Assembly (NCBI RefSeq): GCF_000585395.1
Contig: NZ_KK073875.1
Span: 907,311-971,310 of the forward strand
Reading direction: 5' to 3'
From: Saccharibacillus sacchari DSM 19268
GTDB lineage: Bacteria; Bacillota; Bacilli; Paenibacillales; Paenibacillaceae
DNA length: 64,000 nucleotides
Positions 1 through 7,905 of this stretch are shown here, in pieces (within the stretch, counting starts at the first letter, position 1; every line of letters begins with the position of its first letter). The position numbers and the translations under genes were made by a program. Below the pieces are notes generated by a model that was given only the letters and a program-made list of their open reading frames with translations, did not search any database and had not been told where the DNA came from.

Positions 1-66
1 CTTCTTTTACGACAAATTCTTCTTCACTCTTAAAAGAACCGGACGAAAACTATCCTTTTTGCCAAG

Positions 67-109
67 AAAAACGAACTCGCTCTACAGTTAAGTAGGGCGA
101 GTTCGTTCC
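67..109 (-). terminator. Intrinsic terminator of the thioredoxin-like gene
   Basis: An inverted repeat (AACGAACTCGC and GCGAGTTCGTT arms with CTAC/GTAG extending the stem) lies just past the stop of the minus-strand thioredoxin-like gene and is followed, on the minus strand, by a run of T. A second short palindrome (GTTCGATC-GT-GATCGAAC) lies at about 123-140. Bases 1-66 hold no gene that I can see. Confidence 0.7.
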
Positions 110-155
110 AAGTCGAGCGAAGTTCGATCGTGATCGAACGGCTCCTTTTACTTAT

Positions 156-476
156 TCACTTGCCGATCGACTCCAGGTATTCGGATACTTGAGTTGGAGT
201 TTTAGCGAATTTGCTGTGCAGGTGGGCGATTTTTTCGCCGTTTTTGAACACGAGCAGGCTCGGGATGCCGCGTACTTCGTTCGACTCGGCGATTTCCTGG
301 AACTTCTCTGCGTCCATCGCGAAGAATTCTTTGTCCTGGTTGTTTTCGATGATGCCGCCGATGAAACGGTCCAGGTTTTTGCAGTCCGGGCACCAGTTGG
401 TGTCGAACTTGATGACGGTCAGGCCGTCGCCGCCGATTTGTTCGTTATATTGTTCCAAGCTCTCGATTCGTTCCAT
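156..476 (-). CDS. Thioredoxin-family protein (WCPDC active site)
   Basis: This 106-residue protein has the thioredoxin length and fold signature. The redox motif is WCPDC with cysteines at about residues 29 and 32, and the cis-proline segment GIPSLLVFKNG follows about 40 residues later. It should act as a cytoplasmic thiol-disulfide oxidoreductase. The Pro-Asp pair between the cysteines differs from the Gly-Pro of classical thioredoxin, so it is better called thioredoxin-like, and its partner is unknown. There is no signal peptide. The start is supported by GAGAGGAG upstream of the ATG. It is probably co-transcribed with the DivIVA-like gene upstream on the same strand. Confidence 0.88.
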   Translation of the reverse strand: MERIESLEQYNEQIGGDGLTVIKFDTNWCPDCKNLDRFIGGIIENNQDKEFFAMDAEKFQEIAESNEVRGIPSLLVFKNGEKIAHLHSKFAKTPTQVSEYLESIGK

Positions 477-555
477 TTGTGCATTCTCCTCTCGGTTTCG
501 GGAAGGGGTCCGTCTACGCTGATCGGATTATTCGTAAAAGGTTACGCTCGTCGCT

Positions 556-969
556 TCAGTAAGGATCGTTGTGCAATTCGCCCGCACCCGGACGCATCCG
601 ACGTTTCGCTGCTTGAAGCGCGCGTTCCATGTCCTGTACCGCTTCATCCACGATGCGACGGTCAACCAGATAATCCTGCACTTTCGCTTTTTCCGCCAGT
701 CGCGCGATCTCGGCATCTTTCTTCTCCAGATCGTAACCTTGACGGCGCTGAAGCGCATTGTACTTGTCCAACAAGTCGGAAATCACCTGATAAAACCGCT
801 CGTAATCGAGAATGACATCGTCCAGAAACGCGTCGACGTCCTCTTTCGTATACCCGCGCATTTTGACGGGAAAGTCCTTCTCATGAATTTGCAAAGCGTC
901 GAGCTTGATGCCGAGCTGTTTGAACAGCCGCTTTTGCTCCTCAAGTTGGCGCTGATACTGCTCCTCCAT
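556..969 (-). CDS. DivIVA/GpsB-domain protein
   Basis: The N-terminal half carries the DivIVA/GpsB lipid-binding and dimerisation motif: the segment around FPVKMRGYTKEDVDAFLDDV matches the GpsB/DivIVA pattern F-x-x-x-x-RGY-x-x-x-DVD-x-FLD. A predicted coiled coil rich in Lys, Glu and Arg follows. Proteins of this type sit at the curved membrane or septum and organise cell-wall synthesis or division. At 137 residues it is longer than B. subtilis GpsB (about 98) and shorter than DivIVA (about 164), so I do not choose a symbol. An ATG lies two codons upstream (975) but abuts the AAGGAGGG ribosome binding site; the ATG at 969 has proper spacing and is preferred. Confidence 0.8.
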   Translation of the reverse strand: MEEQYQRQLEEQKRLFKQLGIKLDALQIHEKDFPVKMRGYTKEDVDAFLDDVILDYERFYQVISDLLDKYNALQRRQGYDLEKKDAEIARLAEKAKVQDYLVDRRIVDEAVQDMERALQAAKRRMRPGAGELHNDPY

Positions 970-1052
970 GCCCATCCCTCCTTCTTTTAATGTATCATAT
1001 TATTTCGTTCGATTGATGAATTTTTAATTAAAAGATTTTGCAAAATCAAAAT

Positions 1053-2285
1053 TTAAATCGTCCATTGCCCTGCGCGGAATACGGGTTCGACCGTGCCGTC
1101 CTGCAACTCGCCGTCGATGTCCATCTGATTCGAGCCGACCATGAAATCCACGTGGGTCAAGCTTGAATTGCCGCCGCGCGCCAGCAGTTGGTTTTGCGTC
1201 AGATCCGCTCCGCCTTTCATATTGACCGGATAGCAGCTGCCGAGCGCGAAGTGGCAGGACGCGTTCTCGTCGATTCCGGTATTGTAAAAGACCCGGTTCA
1301 GGTTCGAGATCGGCGAGTCGTACGGAACCAGCGCGACTTCGCCGAGATATTTCGCGCCTTCGTCGGTGTCCAGCAGCGACTCCAGATGCTCGCGTCCCGA
1401 TTCGGCGTCGAACGCGACGACACGGCCGTTTTCAAAAGTCAGCGACAGCTTTTCGACCAAGCGCCCGTTCAGGTTAAGCGGCATGGTGGACGTGACCGTT
1501 CCGTTGACGCCCGTTCGATTCGGCATCGTGTACACTTCCTCGGTCGGCATATTGGCTACGAAGTATACGCCAGCCCGGTTGGTGTCACCGCCTCCGAGCC
1601 ATAGATGATCCGGTGCCAATTCGACTTTAAGATCCGTGCCCGGCGCGCGATAGTGCAAGCTTTTGTAATTTTTCTCATTCAGCTTCGCTTGCATGTCTTT
1701 CAGCGTCTGGATATGGTTCTGCCAATTCTCTACCGCATCGCCTTCGCCAACCCGATTCATTCGGAAAATGGTTTCCCACATCGCGTCCACGCGCTCGTTC
1801 TCCGGCAGATCCGCAAACACTTTGTTCGCCCAAGCCCGGGTCGGCGCTTTGATCAGGCACCATGCCAGTTGATTGGTACGAACGAATTGCTGGTAACCTT
1901 TGCGCGCCGCAGCGGCCGCTTTGGTCGCCCGCGCCACGCGGGAAGAATCGATGCCGCGATACAGTTCCGGGTCCGGTACTTTGATATGCATGACCGCTCC
2001 GCCTTCGGCTGCCAGCTTTTCCAACGCTTCGGCTTTGAACGTCGGATAGTAATCGAACGTATCCTCCGATGCGTATTCGTAACGCAGGCGGGTCGACGCT
2101 TCGTCCTCCCATTCGATCTCGACATACTTCGCTCCCGCTTCGTATGCTTTTTGAACGACCAATCGCGTAAACTCTGCCGCTTCGATCGGGGATTGCAGAT
2201 GAAGAACTTGCCCCTTCTGAATGTTAACCCCTACCTTTACGACCAGCTCCGCATATTGTTCCAATTTCTTTGTAAATCCATCCAT
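1053..2285 (-). CDS. Aminopeptidase, peptidase family M29
   Basis: This 410-residue protein is a full-length M29 (AmpS/PepS/aminopeptidase T) metallopeptidase, which removes N-terminal residues from peptides in the cytoplasm with a two-metal centre. The conserved metal-ligand motifs are visible in order: PTEEVYTMP, LGEVALVP, CHFALG and HVDFMVGS, supplying the Glu, Glu, His and His/Asp ligands. There is no signal peptide or membrane segment. The start has a GGGGGTAG sequence about nine bases upstream. It stands as a single transcription unit; the divergent side is non-coding. Function in peptide turnover is a family-level assignment. Confidence 0.93.
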   Translation of the reverse strand: MDGFTKKLEQYAELVVKVGVNIQKGQVLHLQSPIEAAEFTRLVVQKAYEAGAKYVEIEWEDEASTRLRYEYASEDTFDYYPTFKAEALEKLAAEGGAVMHIKVPDPELYRGIDSSRVARATKAAAAARKGYQQFVRTNQLAWCLIKAPTRAWANKVFADLPENERVDAMWETIFRMNRVGEGDAVENWQNHIQTLKDMQAKLNEKNYKSLHYRAPGTDLKVELAPDHLWLGGGDTNRAGVYFVANMPTEEVYTMPNRTGVNGTVTSTMPLNLNGRLVEKLSLTFENGRVVAFDAESGREHLESLLDTDEGAKYLGEVALVPYDSPISNLNRVFYNTGIDENASCHFALGSCYPVNMKGGADLTQNQLLARGGNSSLTHVDFMVGSNQMDIDGELQDGTVEPVFRAGQWTI

Positions 2286-2590
2286 TTCTCTGCTACCCCC
2301 AAGTTTTCATCCTTATGTAAAATGAAAATTTCGAATATGAAAACATCTTCTCTTATCATAGTCAAAGATTTTGCAAAAATCCACATAGCGAATCGGTTAA
2401 GAGCTTTCGATCCCGGAAGCGATTCCGACTAGGGCGTGTCTTCAAACCTCGACGGAAGCAGATTTTGCCGAATTTTCGTGCTGAATAAGGAACTTTTCCG
2501 TAGTCGTGCCGGGTCACGTCAAGGGATACTGACGCAGTAGAGGGCGAAAAGGCGGCTAAAGATGCACGTCGTTAAGTTTGCGTGCACGAC
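2286..2590. other. Unassigned intergenic DNA, possible degenerate element
   Basis: About 300 bases separate the aminopeptidase promoter side from the pgaD-side terminator. I see no supported ORF. From about 2430 the composition resembles the ends of degenerate mobile or repeated DNA, and a small dyad (TGCACG ... CGTGCA, about 2560-2585) is present, but there are no matching terminal repeats or transposase fragments, so this stays unassigned. Confidence 0.3.
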
Positions 2591-2595
2591 CTAAA

Positions 2596-2643
2596 ATAGA
2601 AAAAGGGCCCGACAGCTTGTGAGATAGCCGTCGTTCCCTTTTC
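2596..2643 (-). terminator. Intrinsic terminator downstream of pgaCD-like genes
   Basis: AAAAGGG and CCCTTTTT arms with an inner GACGGC/GCTGTC pairing are followed by T-rich sequence on the minus strand, shortly after the stop of the PgaD-like gene. Confidence 0.65.
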
Positions 2644-2682
2644 GATGTAAGATGTTAGATTACGCCCGCATGATGCATGGGA

Positions 2683-3141
2683 TCACGGTTTTTTGCTTCC
2701 GAGCGGGGCAATAGGATTTGTTTCAAAAACGATGTAATCGTTAGCCTGCAACTTTTCGATGGTCTCCAGATCCAGCAAGCCCAAAGACTCGAGTTCCGGA
2801 TTATCGACATCAGCAGGATAAGTTCGTCTTTGCAAAGTGCCGAATCTTTTTTTATTGTATACGCGGTTGATATAAAGGATTGCGTAAAACAGAATGAAGA
2901 TGCCAAGCGCCAACATAACCAAATTACGAACGTCTTGATCCATCGTACGGAAGGAAGCATGCAACATTTCCGTCAAACCGTTATGCAGCCCGAAAGTAGC
3001 GGATACGAAAAAGAAAACCACCGCTAATCCATACGCCCAAAAAATCAAAGAAAAAAAGAAATCAAGACAGGCTCGAAACCAAGATCGGTTGCCTACGATC
3101 AGGAAGCTTTCTTCTTCATGCCGCGGTCCGGACTGTTCCAT
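2683..3141 (-). CDS. pgaD: PgaD-like membrane protein
   Basis: This 152-residue protein lies directly downstream of the PgaC-like synthase and overlaps its end by 43 bases. It has two strong hydrophobic segments (roughly residues 24-50 and 75-95) followed by a polar cytoplasmic tail, matching the layout of PgaD, the small accessory subunit of poly-beta-1,6-N-acetylglucosamine synthase. The start is fixed by AGGAGG six bases before the ATG at 3141; a longer open frame extends upstream to 3237 but lies inside the synthase gene and lacks such a site. PgaD sequences vary a lot, so the symbol rests mainly on layout and neighbour. Confidence 0.7.
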   Translation of the reverse strand: MEQSGPRHEEESFLIVGNRSWFRACLDFFFSLIFWAYGLAVVFFFVSATFGLHNGLTEMLHASFRTMDQDVRNLVMLALGIFILFYAILYINRVYNKKRFGTLQRRTYPADVDNPELESLGLLDLETIEKLQANDYIVFETNPIAPLGSKKP

Positions 3142-4379
3142 ACGGCGTAACCTCCTTTCAGACGCGACGAGATAGCTCGAGGAACAGCAGCCATTACGAC
3201 AAATGTATTCACCATCCAGTAAATGGCCGGGTACCAAGCTGCCCAGAAATAATACTTCAACACGCGATTGTAATTGGAATCGATCAAAAGCGCGATCAAC
3301 AACTGAATCAAGCTAATGAACACCAACGCAAATGAGGTCAGCGTAAACCAGATGAGCATGTCCGTTACACTGTCGGCCGTAACCAACAATAATAGCGTAA
3401 CAAAAAGCCAACTGAATGCCCAAAAGATACTAATCCATTGTTCAAGGTAAATCAGCCACATTCTGCGTTGTTTCCAGCTGAACAAGATTTTCCAATGGCG
3501 AAGAATGACTTCTTGGCCGCCCTGCGCCCAACGCACGCGCTGTTTCCAAATGCCGGATAAAGTTTCCGGCACAAGCATCCAACAAATGGCCTGCGGTTCA
3601 TAGCGAACATCCCAAAAGCGTTTTTGGAGTTTCCAACTGACCGCAATGTCTTCAGTGATCATGTCGCGGTCCCATAAACCGACATCCACAAGCGCTTTTT
3701 TGCGGAAAGCGACCACGACTCCGGAGACCGTCATAACTTTTCCGAGAAGTCTTTGCGTCCGCTTAATCGCTCCGATAATCGAGGCGTATTCGACCAACTG
3801 CATTCGGCTGAGGAGATTGTTGCGGTTACGGATCGCCGGATTGCCGGTTACGGCACCGAGTCTTTCGCCGCCCTTAAAGAAATGGCGAATCAAATAATAG
3901 GGAGCCGTATCGGCAAGGAGGGCGTCGGAGTCGACGCAGATGAGGTATTCGGACCTCGAGGCGAACAATCCGACTTGCAAAGCATTGGCTTTGCCGCGGT
4001 TTTCATCCAATTGAATAGATCTGACAATCTCGTATTCTTCCGACAATCGTTTGATGATTTCCCCGGTTCCGTCTTTCGAACCGTCATTGATCAAAATAAT
4101 CTCTTTCTTGGGGTAAGAAAGTCCGTTCAGGTTACGCACGGTTTCTTCGATCGTCTCTTCTTCGTTATAACACGGAACCAATATGCTGATCATCGGCCAA
4201 TCGATTTCCTCGATGTTCAAAAGATTGCTTTTGGATTCTTTCGTTCTAAGAAACAGAAGAGAACCGGCCATCCAAAAAAGAGCCATAATAAACGGATACC
4301 AAAAAACAAATGCTGTTACAAGGCCATAAGGCCCAGAAAATAAATCAGGAAATCCCAATTCGGTTCCCTCCACTATCAT
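3099..4379 (-). CDS. pgaC: PgaC-like processive glycosyltransferase (GT2)
   Basis: This 426-residue membrane glycosyltransferase has an N-terminal hydrophobic segment, a GT2 catalytic domain and about three C-terminal membrane spans. The catalytic motifs are in order: VPCYNEEE, LINDGSKDGT, NRGKANAL, the DSD metal site (CVDSDALL), ITEDI and the processivity motif QRVRWAQGG. These fit PgaC/IcaA, which polymerise UDP-GlcNAc into poly-N-acetylglucosamine at the membrane, giving a biofilm matrix polymer. The partner PgaD-like gene overlaps its 3' end; no deacetylase (PgaB/IcaB) or outer export gene is in the window. The ATG at 4379 has no clear ribosome binding site, while an in-frame TTG at 4358 sits eight bases after GGAGG and may be the true start. 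The polymer is inferred from family. Confidence 0.85.
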   Translation of the reverse strand: MIVEGTELGFPDLFSGPYGLVTAFVFWYPFIMALFWMAGSLLFLRTKESKSNLLNIEEIDWPMISILVPCYNEEETIEETVRNLNGLSYPKKEIILINDGSKDGTGEIIKRLSEEYEIVRSIQLDENRGKANALQVGLFASRSEYLICVDSDALLADTAPYYLIRHFFKGGERLGAVTGNPAIRNRNNLLSRMQLVEYASIIGAIKRTQRLLGKVMTVSGVVVAFRKKALVDVGLWDRDMITEDIAVSWKLQKRFWDVRYEPQAICWMLVPETLSGIWKQRVRWAQGGQEVILRHWKILFSWKQRRMWLIYLEQWISIFWAFSWLFVTLLLLVTADSVTDMLIWFTLTSFALVFISLIQLLIALLIDSNYNRVLKYYFWAAWYPAIYWMVNTFVVMAAVPRAISSRLKGGYAVWNSPDRGMKKKAS

Positions 4380-4556
4380 ATATAGGCATTAATTTGTGAC
4401 TAAGTAACTATACATAGAATTTTAATGAAATGTCAATTTATTTTCTGGAAGAAACAGAACTTTTTCAAAGAGAATTTTTCTCCTGTTTTTGTACCTACTT
4501 TTGAAGGGTATTTGAAAAATTCATTTTCGATGTACCGACTCCTTTGCTGATCCGTT

Positions 4557-4585
4557 TTGCAAATCAAAGCGCTTTCTGTTATATT
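4557..4585 (+). promoter_or_regulatory. SigA-type promoter of the Eis-like gene
   Basis: TTGCAA (-35) and TATATT (-10) are separated by exactly 17 bases, about 38 bases before the start codon of the downstream gene. Confidence 0.6.
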
Positions 4586-4622
4586 CGCGGCAGATATCGA
4601 CCCGCCAAAGGAGCCTTGATCA

Positions 4623-5798
4623 ATGACTACTTTTCGCTTGCTGAAAGCCCATGAGCTGCCTAATGCCGCGCAGCTTTCGAATTCCGTATTCCGTCCGAAC
4701 ATGAAACCGACGATGGCCGACATGTTTCCCCGTCTGTTCGCGCCGGGTATTGTGCAATCCTACGGCGCATTTACCGAAGAAGGTACACTGGCCGCGTTCA
4801 TGGGGCTTGCTCCTTCGACGCTGCGCATAGGCGGAGCAGCCTCGCTTCGCGCTTTCTCGATGGGTTCGGTCTTTACCGCACCGGAGCATCGGGGAGCCGG
4901 ACTAGCGGGTGAATTGCTGAATCTTTGTATCGCGCATACGCAAAAGGCCGAAGCCCCGCTGCTGTTTATCTCCGGCGAACGCTCGTTGTACACCCGCGCA
5001 GGAAGTACCTATTTTGGACGCGCCACAAAAGCGATCCTTCGCCGCTCAATCCATGATTTGTCCGCTGCAACCGATTCATCGGTTCCGGCGCAGCCATCGA
5101 TTCGCCTTCGCCTGGCCGAACCGCAAGATTTGCTGCGTCTACATCATCTTCATGAATCAAATCACACGCGATTCGAAGAAAGCGCGGCAGGTATCGGCGA
5201 GCTGTTGGGCGCCTCTGCCTATTGCAACGTGCTGGGGCTGGCGCAACTTACAATCGTGGCTGAAAACGAACAGGGGCTTGCCTCCTATGCGGTACTAGGC
5301 GTGCCGCATCACGTGCAATCCGCGCTCCGGAACGGTTCCGCGCCTTCATTGAATGTTGAATCTGAAAAAAGCAATCCTGCAACGTTCATCTCCTACGGCG
5401 GCAAGGCTCAAGACACCGCTAACCTGATCCATGCCTTGCCCGACTTCTGCCGCTTGGACGAACTGCATGTCGATATTCCCTGGCAAGATCAAGATCTGGA
5501 AACGCTGCTCGAACAAAAAGGAGCCGAACTTCAATCGATCCGCAACGGCGGCACCCTACTTGTAACCGACATTCGCCTTCTGCTGGAACAAGCTTACGAT
5601 CTCTGGCCGCTGCCTTGGGAAGAAGCACTCCGCGTCGATCCCGACGGTCGCGTATTCGCCGCAACCAGCAATCGCGAACTCAGTCGGGCGGAATGGTACG
5701 GCACGCTGTTCGATCCGCACTACCCTCGTCCCGGGGACATCCCAATTTGGTTCGACCCCATACCACTTCCGAATCCTTACGGATTGCATTACATCTGA
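4623..5798 (+). CDS. Eis-like GNAT acetyltransferase
   Basis: The N-terminal domain is a GNAT fold with the acetyl-CoA loop around residues 80-95 (VFTAPEHRGAGLAGELL, containing the R/Q-x-x-G-x-G/A pattern). The 391-residue length and long C-terminal half match the Eis group, in which two GNAT modules and a sterol-carrier-like domain form one chain and which acetylate amines, including aminoglycosides in some cases. The substrate here cannot be read from sequence. The ATG follows AAAGGAGCC at good spacing. The gene stands alone downstream of its own promoter and is divergent from pgaC. Confidence 0.8.
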   Translation: MTTFRLLKAHELPNAAQLSNSVFRPNMKPTMADMFPRLFAPGIVQSYGAFTEEGTLAAFMGLAPSTLRIGGAASLRAFSMGSVFTAPEHRGAGLAGELLNLCIAHTQKAEAPLLFISGERSLYTRAGSTYFGRATKAILRRSIHDLSAATDSSVPAQPSIRLRLAEPQDLLRLHHLHESNHTRFEESAAGIGELLGASAYCNVLGLAQLTIVAENEQGLASYAVLGVPHHVQSALRNGSAPSLNVESEKSNPATFISYGGKAQDTANLIHALPDFCRLDELHVDIPWQDQDLETLLEQKGAELQSIRNGGTLLVTDIRLLLEQAYDLWPLPWEEALRVDPDGRVFAATSNRELSRAEWYGTLFDPHYPRPGDIPIWFDPIPLPNPYGLHYI

Positions 5799-5893
5799 TA
5801 TCCGGACCTTGGACTTTCCTTCCTCTCCTTTACGCGTTTGCGTTCTCCAGCTAAGGGTAATATGTATATGATGAAATAGGAGATTAACCTCCC

Positions 5894-6109
5894 GTGAACG
5901 CGACCCATGAAAAGGCAAGCTCAGTGAATCTCGAAGAAGAGGCAAAGCGAAGACGTGCAGCATGCGCCTACGCTCTGCCTCTTCGTCACCTGCGCGCTTT
6001 CCGTCATCTCACTGAAAACTTGCATTGCCGGAGACGATCCCCGTGTTCACCCATGATTCCACCCTATTTCCGACCCGAGCGGCCAGCACTGCGGCGCGGC
6101 TTCGTCTAA
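5894..6109 (+). CDS. Possible leader ORF ahead of the ABC exporter
   Basis: A GTG-started open frame of 71 codons follows AGGAG at a slightly long distance and stops 44 bases before the TTG start proposed for the first ABC gene. The product is basic and resembles no family I know. Its frame covers a strong hairpin (5936-5984). In B. subtilis the related bmrCD operon is preceded by the small regulatory ORF bmrB, and the position here suggests the same role. Coding status is uncertain: the residue composition is unusual and could be chance. Confidence 0.3.
   Translation: MNATHEKASSVNLEEEAKRRRAACAYALPLRHLRAFRHLTENLHCRRRSPCSPMIPPYFRPERPALRRGFV
5936..5984 (+). promoter_or_regulatory. Long hairpin in the ABC exporter leader
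   Basis: GAAGAGGCA-AAGCG and CGCT-CTGCCTCTTC pair over 13 of 14 positions with a 21-base loop. No T-run follows, so it is not a simple terminator, but it lies inside the putative leader ORF and could take part in attenuation. Confidence 0.45.
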
Positions 6110-6153
6110 GCTTCGTAGGTTGCCGGGCGGTCCGAAAGAGAGTTGAAGAGGAC

Positions 6154-7905
6154 TTGAAAGGCAAAGAACTGCTCAAGGATTATGTTACGGCGCATATCCC
6201 CGGGTATATGACGGCCGTGCTGCTTATCGTCGTCGCCAACGTCATCCAGTCTGCACTCCCCCTCGTTTTAGGAAACTTTACCGATGATCTTCAGGCCGGA
6301 ACGCTCAATTACCATTCCGTGACGCAATTCGCTCTGCTGCTCCTAGGCATCGGCCTATCGTACGGCGTGCTGTTCGGGCTTGGCCAATACCAGGTCATGC
6401 GGCTGGGCCGGCGCTTCGAATTCGAAGTCCGTCAGAAGCTGTTCAGCAAGTTCGCCACGCTGAGCGAGCACTTTTTTTCCAAGCAAGGCACGGGCAAGCT
6501 GCTCAGCTACGTCACCAACGATGTGCAATTCGTGCGCGAATCGATCTCGAACGGCGTGACCCAGACCACCAATGCCGTCGTGCTGCTGCTGTCTTGCATC
6601 GTCATGATGGTGATCGGAGACATTCCGCTGTCGCTGATCTTGATCTGCATCAGCCCGCTTGTTTTGATTCCGCTGATTGTCGTCCGCATCGGCCCTCAAG
6701 TACGGGAACGTTCGATGCACGTGCAGGAATCGCTGGCCGGAATGACGGAATCGGCAGAAGAACAATTCGGCGGCATCCGCGTGACGAAAACATTCGGAAC
6801 GGAAGATATCGCAGGCCGTCGGTTCGGCGAAAAAGTAGACTTGATTCGCAGCGCGCAACTGTTCCTCGTCCGGCTGTCTTCGCTGTTCCAGGCGGCGATC
6901 CCGTTTCTCGGCGCTCTGTCGTTGGTGCTGGCCCTGCTGGTCGGGGGCGCGCAAACGCTCAATGGCGCAATCACGCTCGGCAGCTTCGTTTCGCTGACGC
7001 TGTACATGCGCATTATCGTCGGCCCGCTCCAACAGATCGGCAACGTCATCAATATGATGCAGCGTTCCGGCGCTTCGCTCGAACGGGTCAACCGCCTGAT
7101 GAACGAAGAACCCGACGTGCAGGACGAAGAGAATGCGCGCACCCTGGATCAGCCGAAAGAGATTCGTTTCGAGGATCTGACCTTCTCGTACCCCGGCAGC
7201 CGCGAACCCGCGCTGAAAGAGATCAACCTTACGATCGAGCCCGGAAAAACGATCGGCATCGTCGGACGGACCGGCAGCGGCAAAACGACTCTGGTCAAGC
7301 TGCTGCTGCGCATCTACGAACCGCCCCGCGGCTCGCTGTTCTTCGGCTGCACGGATATTCGCGACCTGTCGCTGGAAAGCTTGCGCAGCCGCCTGGCCTA
7401 TGTCCCGCAGGACGGTTTTCTGTTCAGTACGACCATTCGAGACAATATCGCGTTCAGCGACCGGGAAGCTCCGATGGAAAAAGTGGAAACCGGCGCGAAA
7501 CGTGCCATGATTTACGACAATATTTCGCGCTTCCCCGAAGGTTTCGAGACCCGGCTCGGCGAACGCGGCGTAACGCTCTCCGGCGGACAACGCCAGCGGA
7601 CAAGCCTTGCGCGCGGATTGACCAAAAAAGCCCAGGTACTGATCCTCGACGACAGCATGAGCGCCGTGGATGCCGTGACCGAAACCGGCATCCTCGACAA
7701 TCTGGTGCGCGAGCGCCGCAGCAAAACCACGCTTATCATTTCGCACCGGATCAGCGCCGTCAAGCATGCGGACGAGATCGTCGTATTGAGCGAAGGACGT
7801 ATCGTTCAGCGCGGAACGCACGAAGAGCTGCTGCGGCGCGAAGGCGCGTACGCGACGATGCACCGGCTTCAAGAGGAGGGACTTCAGCATGACGAACTTG
7901 AATAA
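6154..7905 (+). CDS. BmrC-like ABC exporter, fused membrane and ATPase domains
   Basis: This is a half-size exporter with six membrane spans in the first 310 residues and a C-terminal ATPase. The Walker A motif is GRTGSGKTT, the signature is TLSGGQRQR and Walker B is VLILDDSMSAVD. The Asp after Walker B, in place of the catalytic Glu, marks the degenerate nucleotide site typical of one subunit of heterodimers such as BmrC/YheI. The frame is open from 6025, but the TTG at 6154 gives 583 residues, close to B. subtilis BmrC (585), and removes an N terminus without similarity; no strong ribosome binding site decides it. It overlaps the next gene by 17 bases, implying coupled translation. Likely role is multidrug or peptide export. 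Confidence 0.85.
   Translation: MKGKELLKDYVTAHIPGYMTAVLLIVVANVIQSALPLVLGNFTDDLQAGTLNYHSVTQFALLLLGIGLSYGVLFGLGQYQVMRLGRRFEFEVRQKLFSKFATLSEHFFSKQGTGKLLSYVTNDVQFVRESISNGVTQTTNAVVLLLSCIVMMVIGDIPLSLILICISPLVLIPLIVVRIGPQVRERSMHVQESLAGMTESAEEQFGGIRVTKTFGTEDIAGRRFGEKVDLIRSAQLFLVRLSSLFQAAIPFLGALSLVLALLVGGAQTLNGAITLGSFVSLTLYMRIIVGPLQQIGNVINMMQRSGASLERVNRLMNEEPDVQDEENARTLDQPKEIRFEDLTFSYPGSREPALKEINLTIEPGKTIGIVGRTGSGKTTLVKLLLRIYEPPRGSLFFGCTDIRDLSLESLRSRLAYVPQDGFLFSTTIRDNIAFSDREAPMEKVETGAKRAMIYDNISRFPEGFETRLGERGVTLSGGQRQRTSLARGLTKKAQVLILDDSMSAVDAVTETGILDNLVRERRSKTTLIISHRISAVKHADEIVVLSEGRIVQRGTHEELLRREGAYATMHRLQEEGLQHDELE

Noticed and set aside
2430-2590. Possible insertion-sequence remnant
   Set aside because: No transposase fragment, terminal inverted repeat or target duplication is visible; kept as unassigned DNA only.
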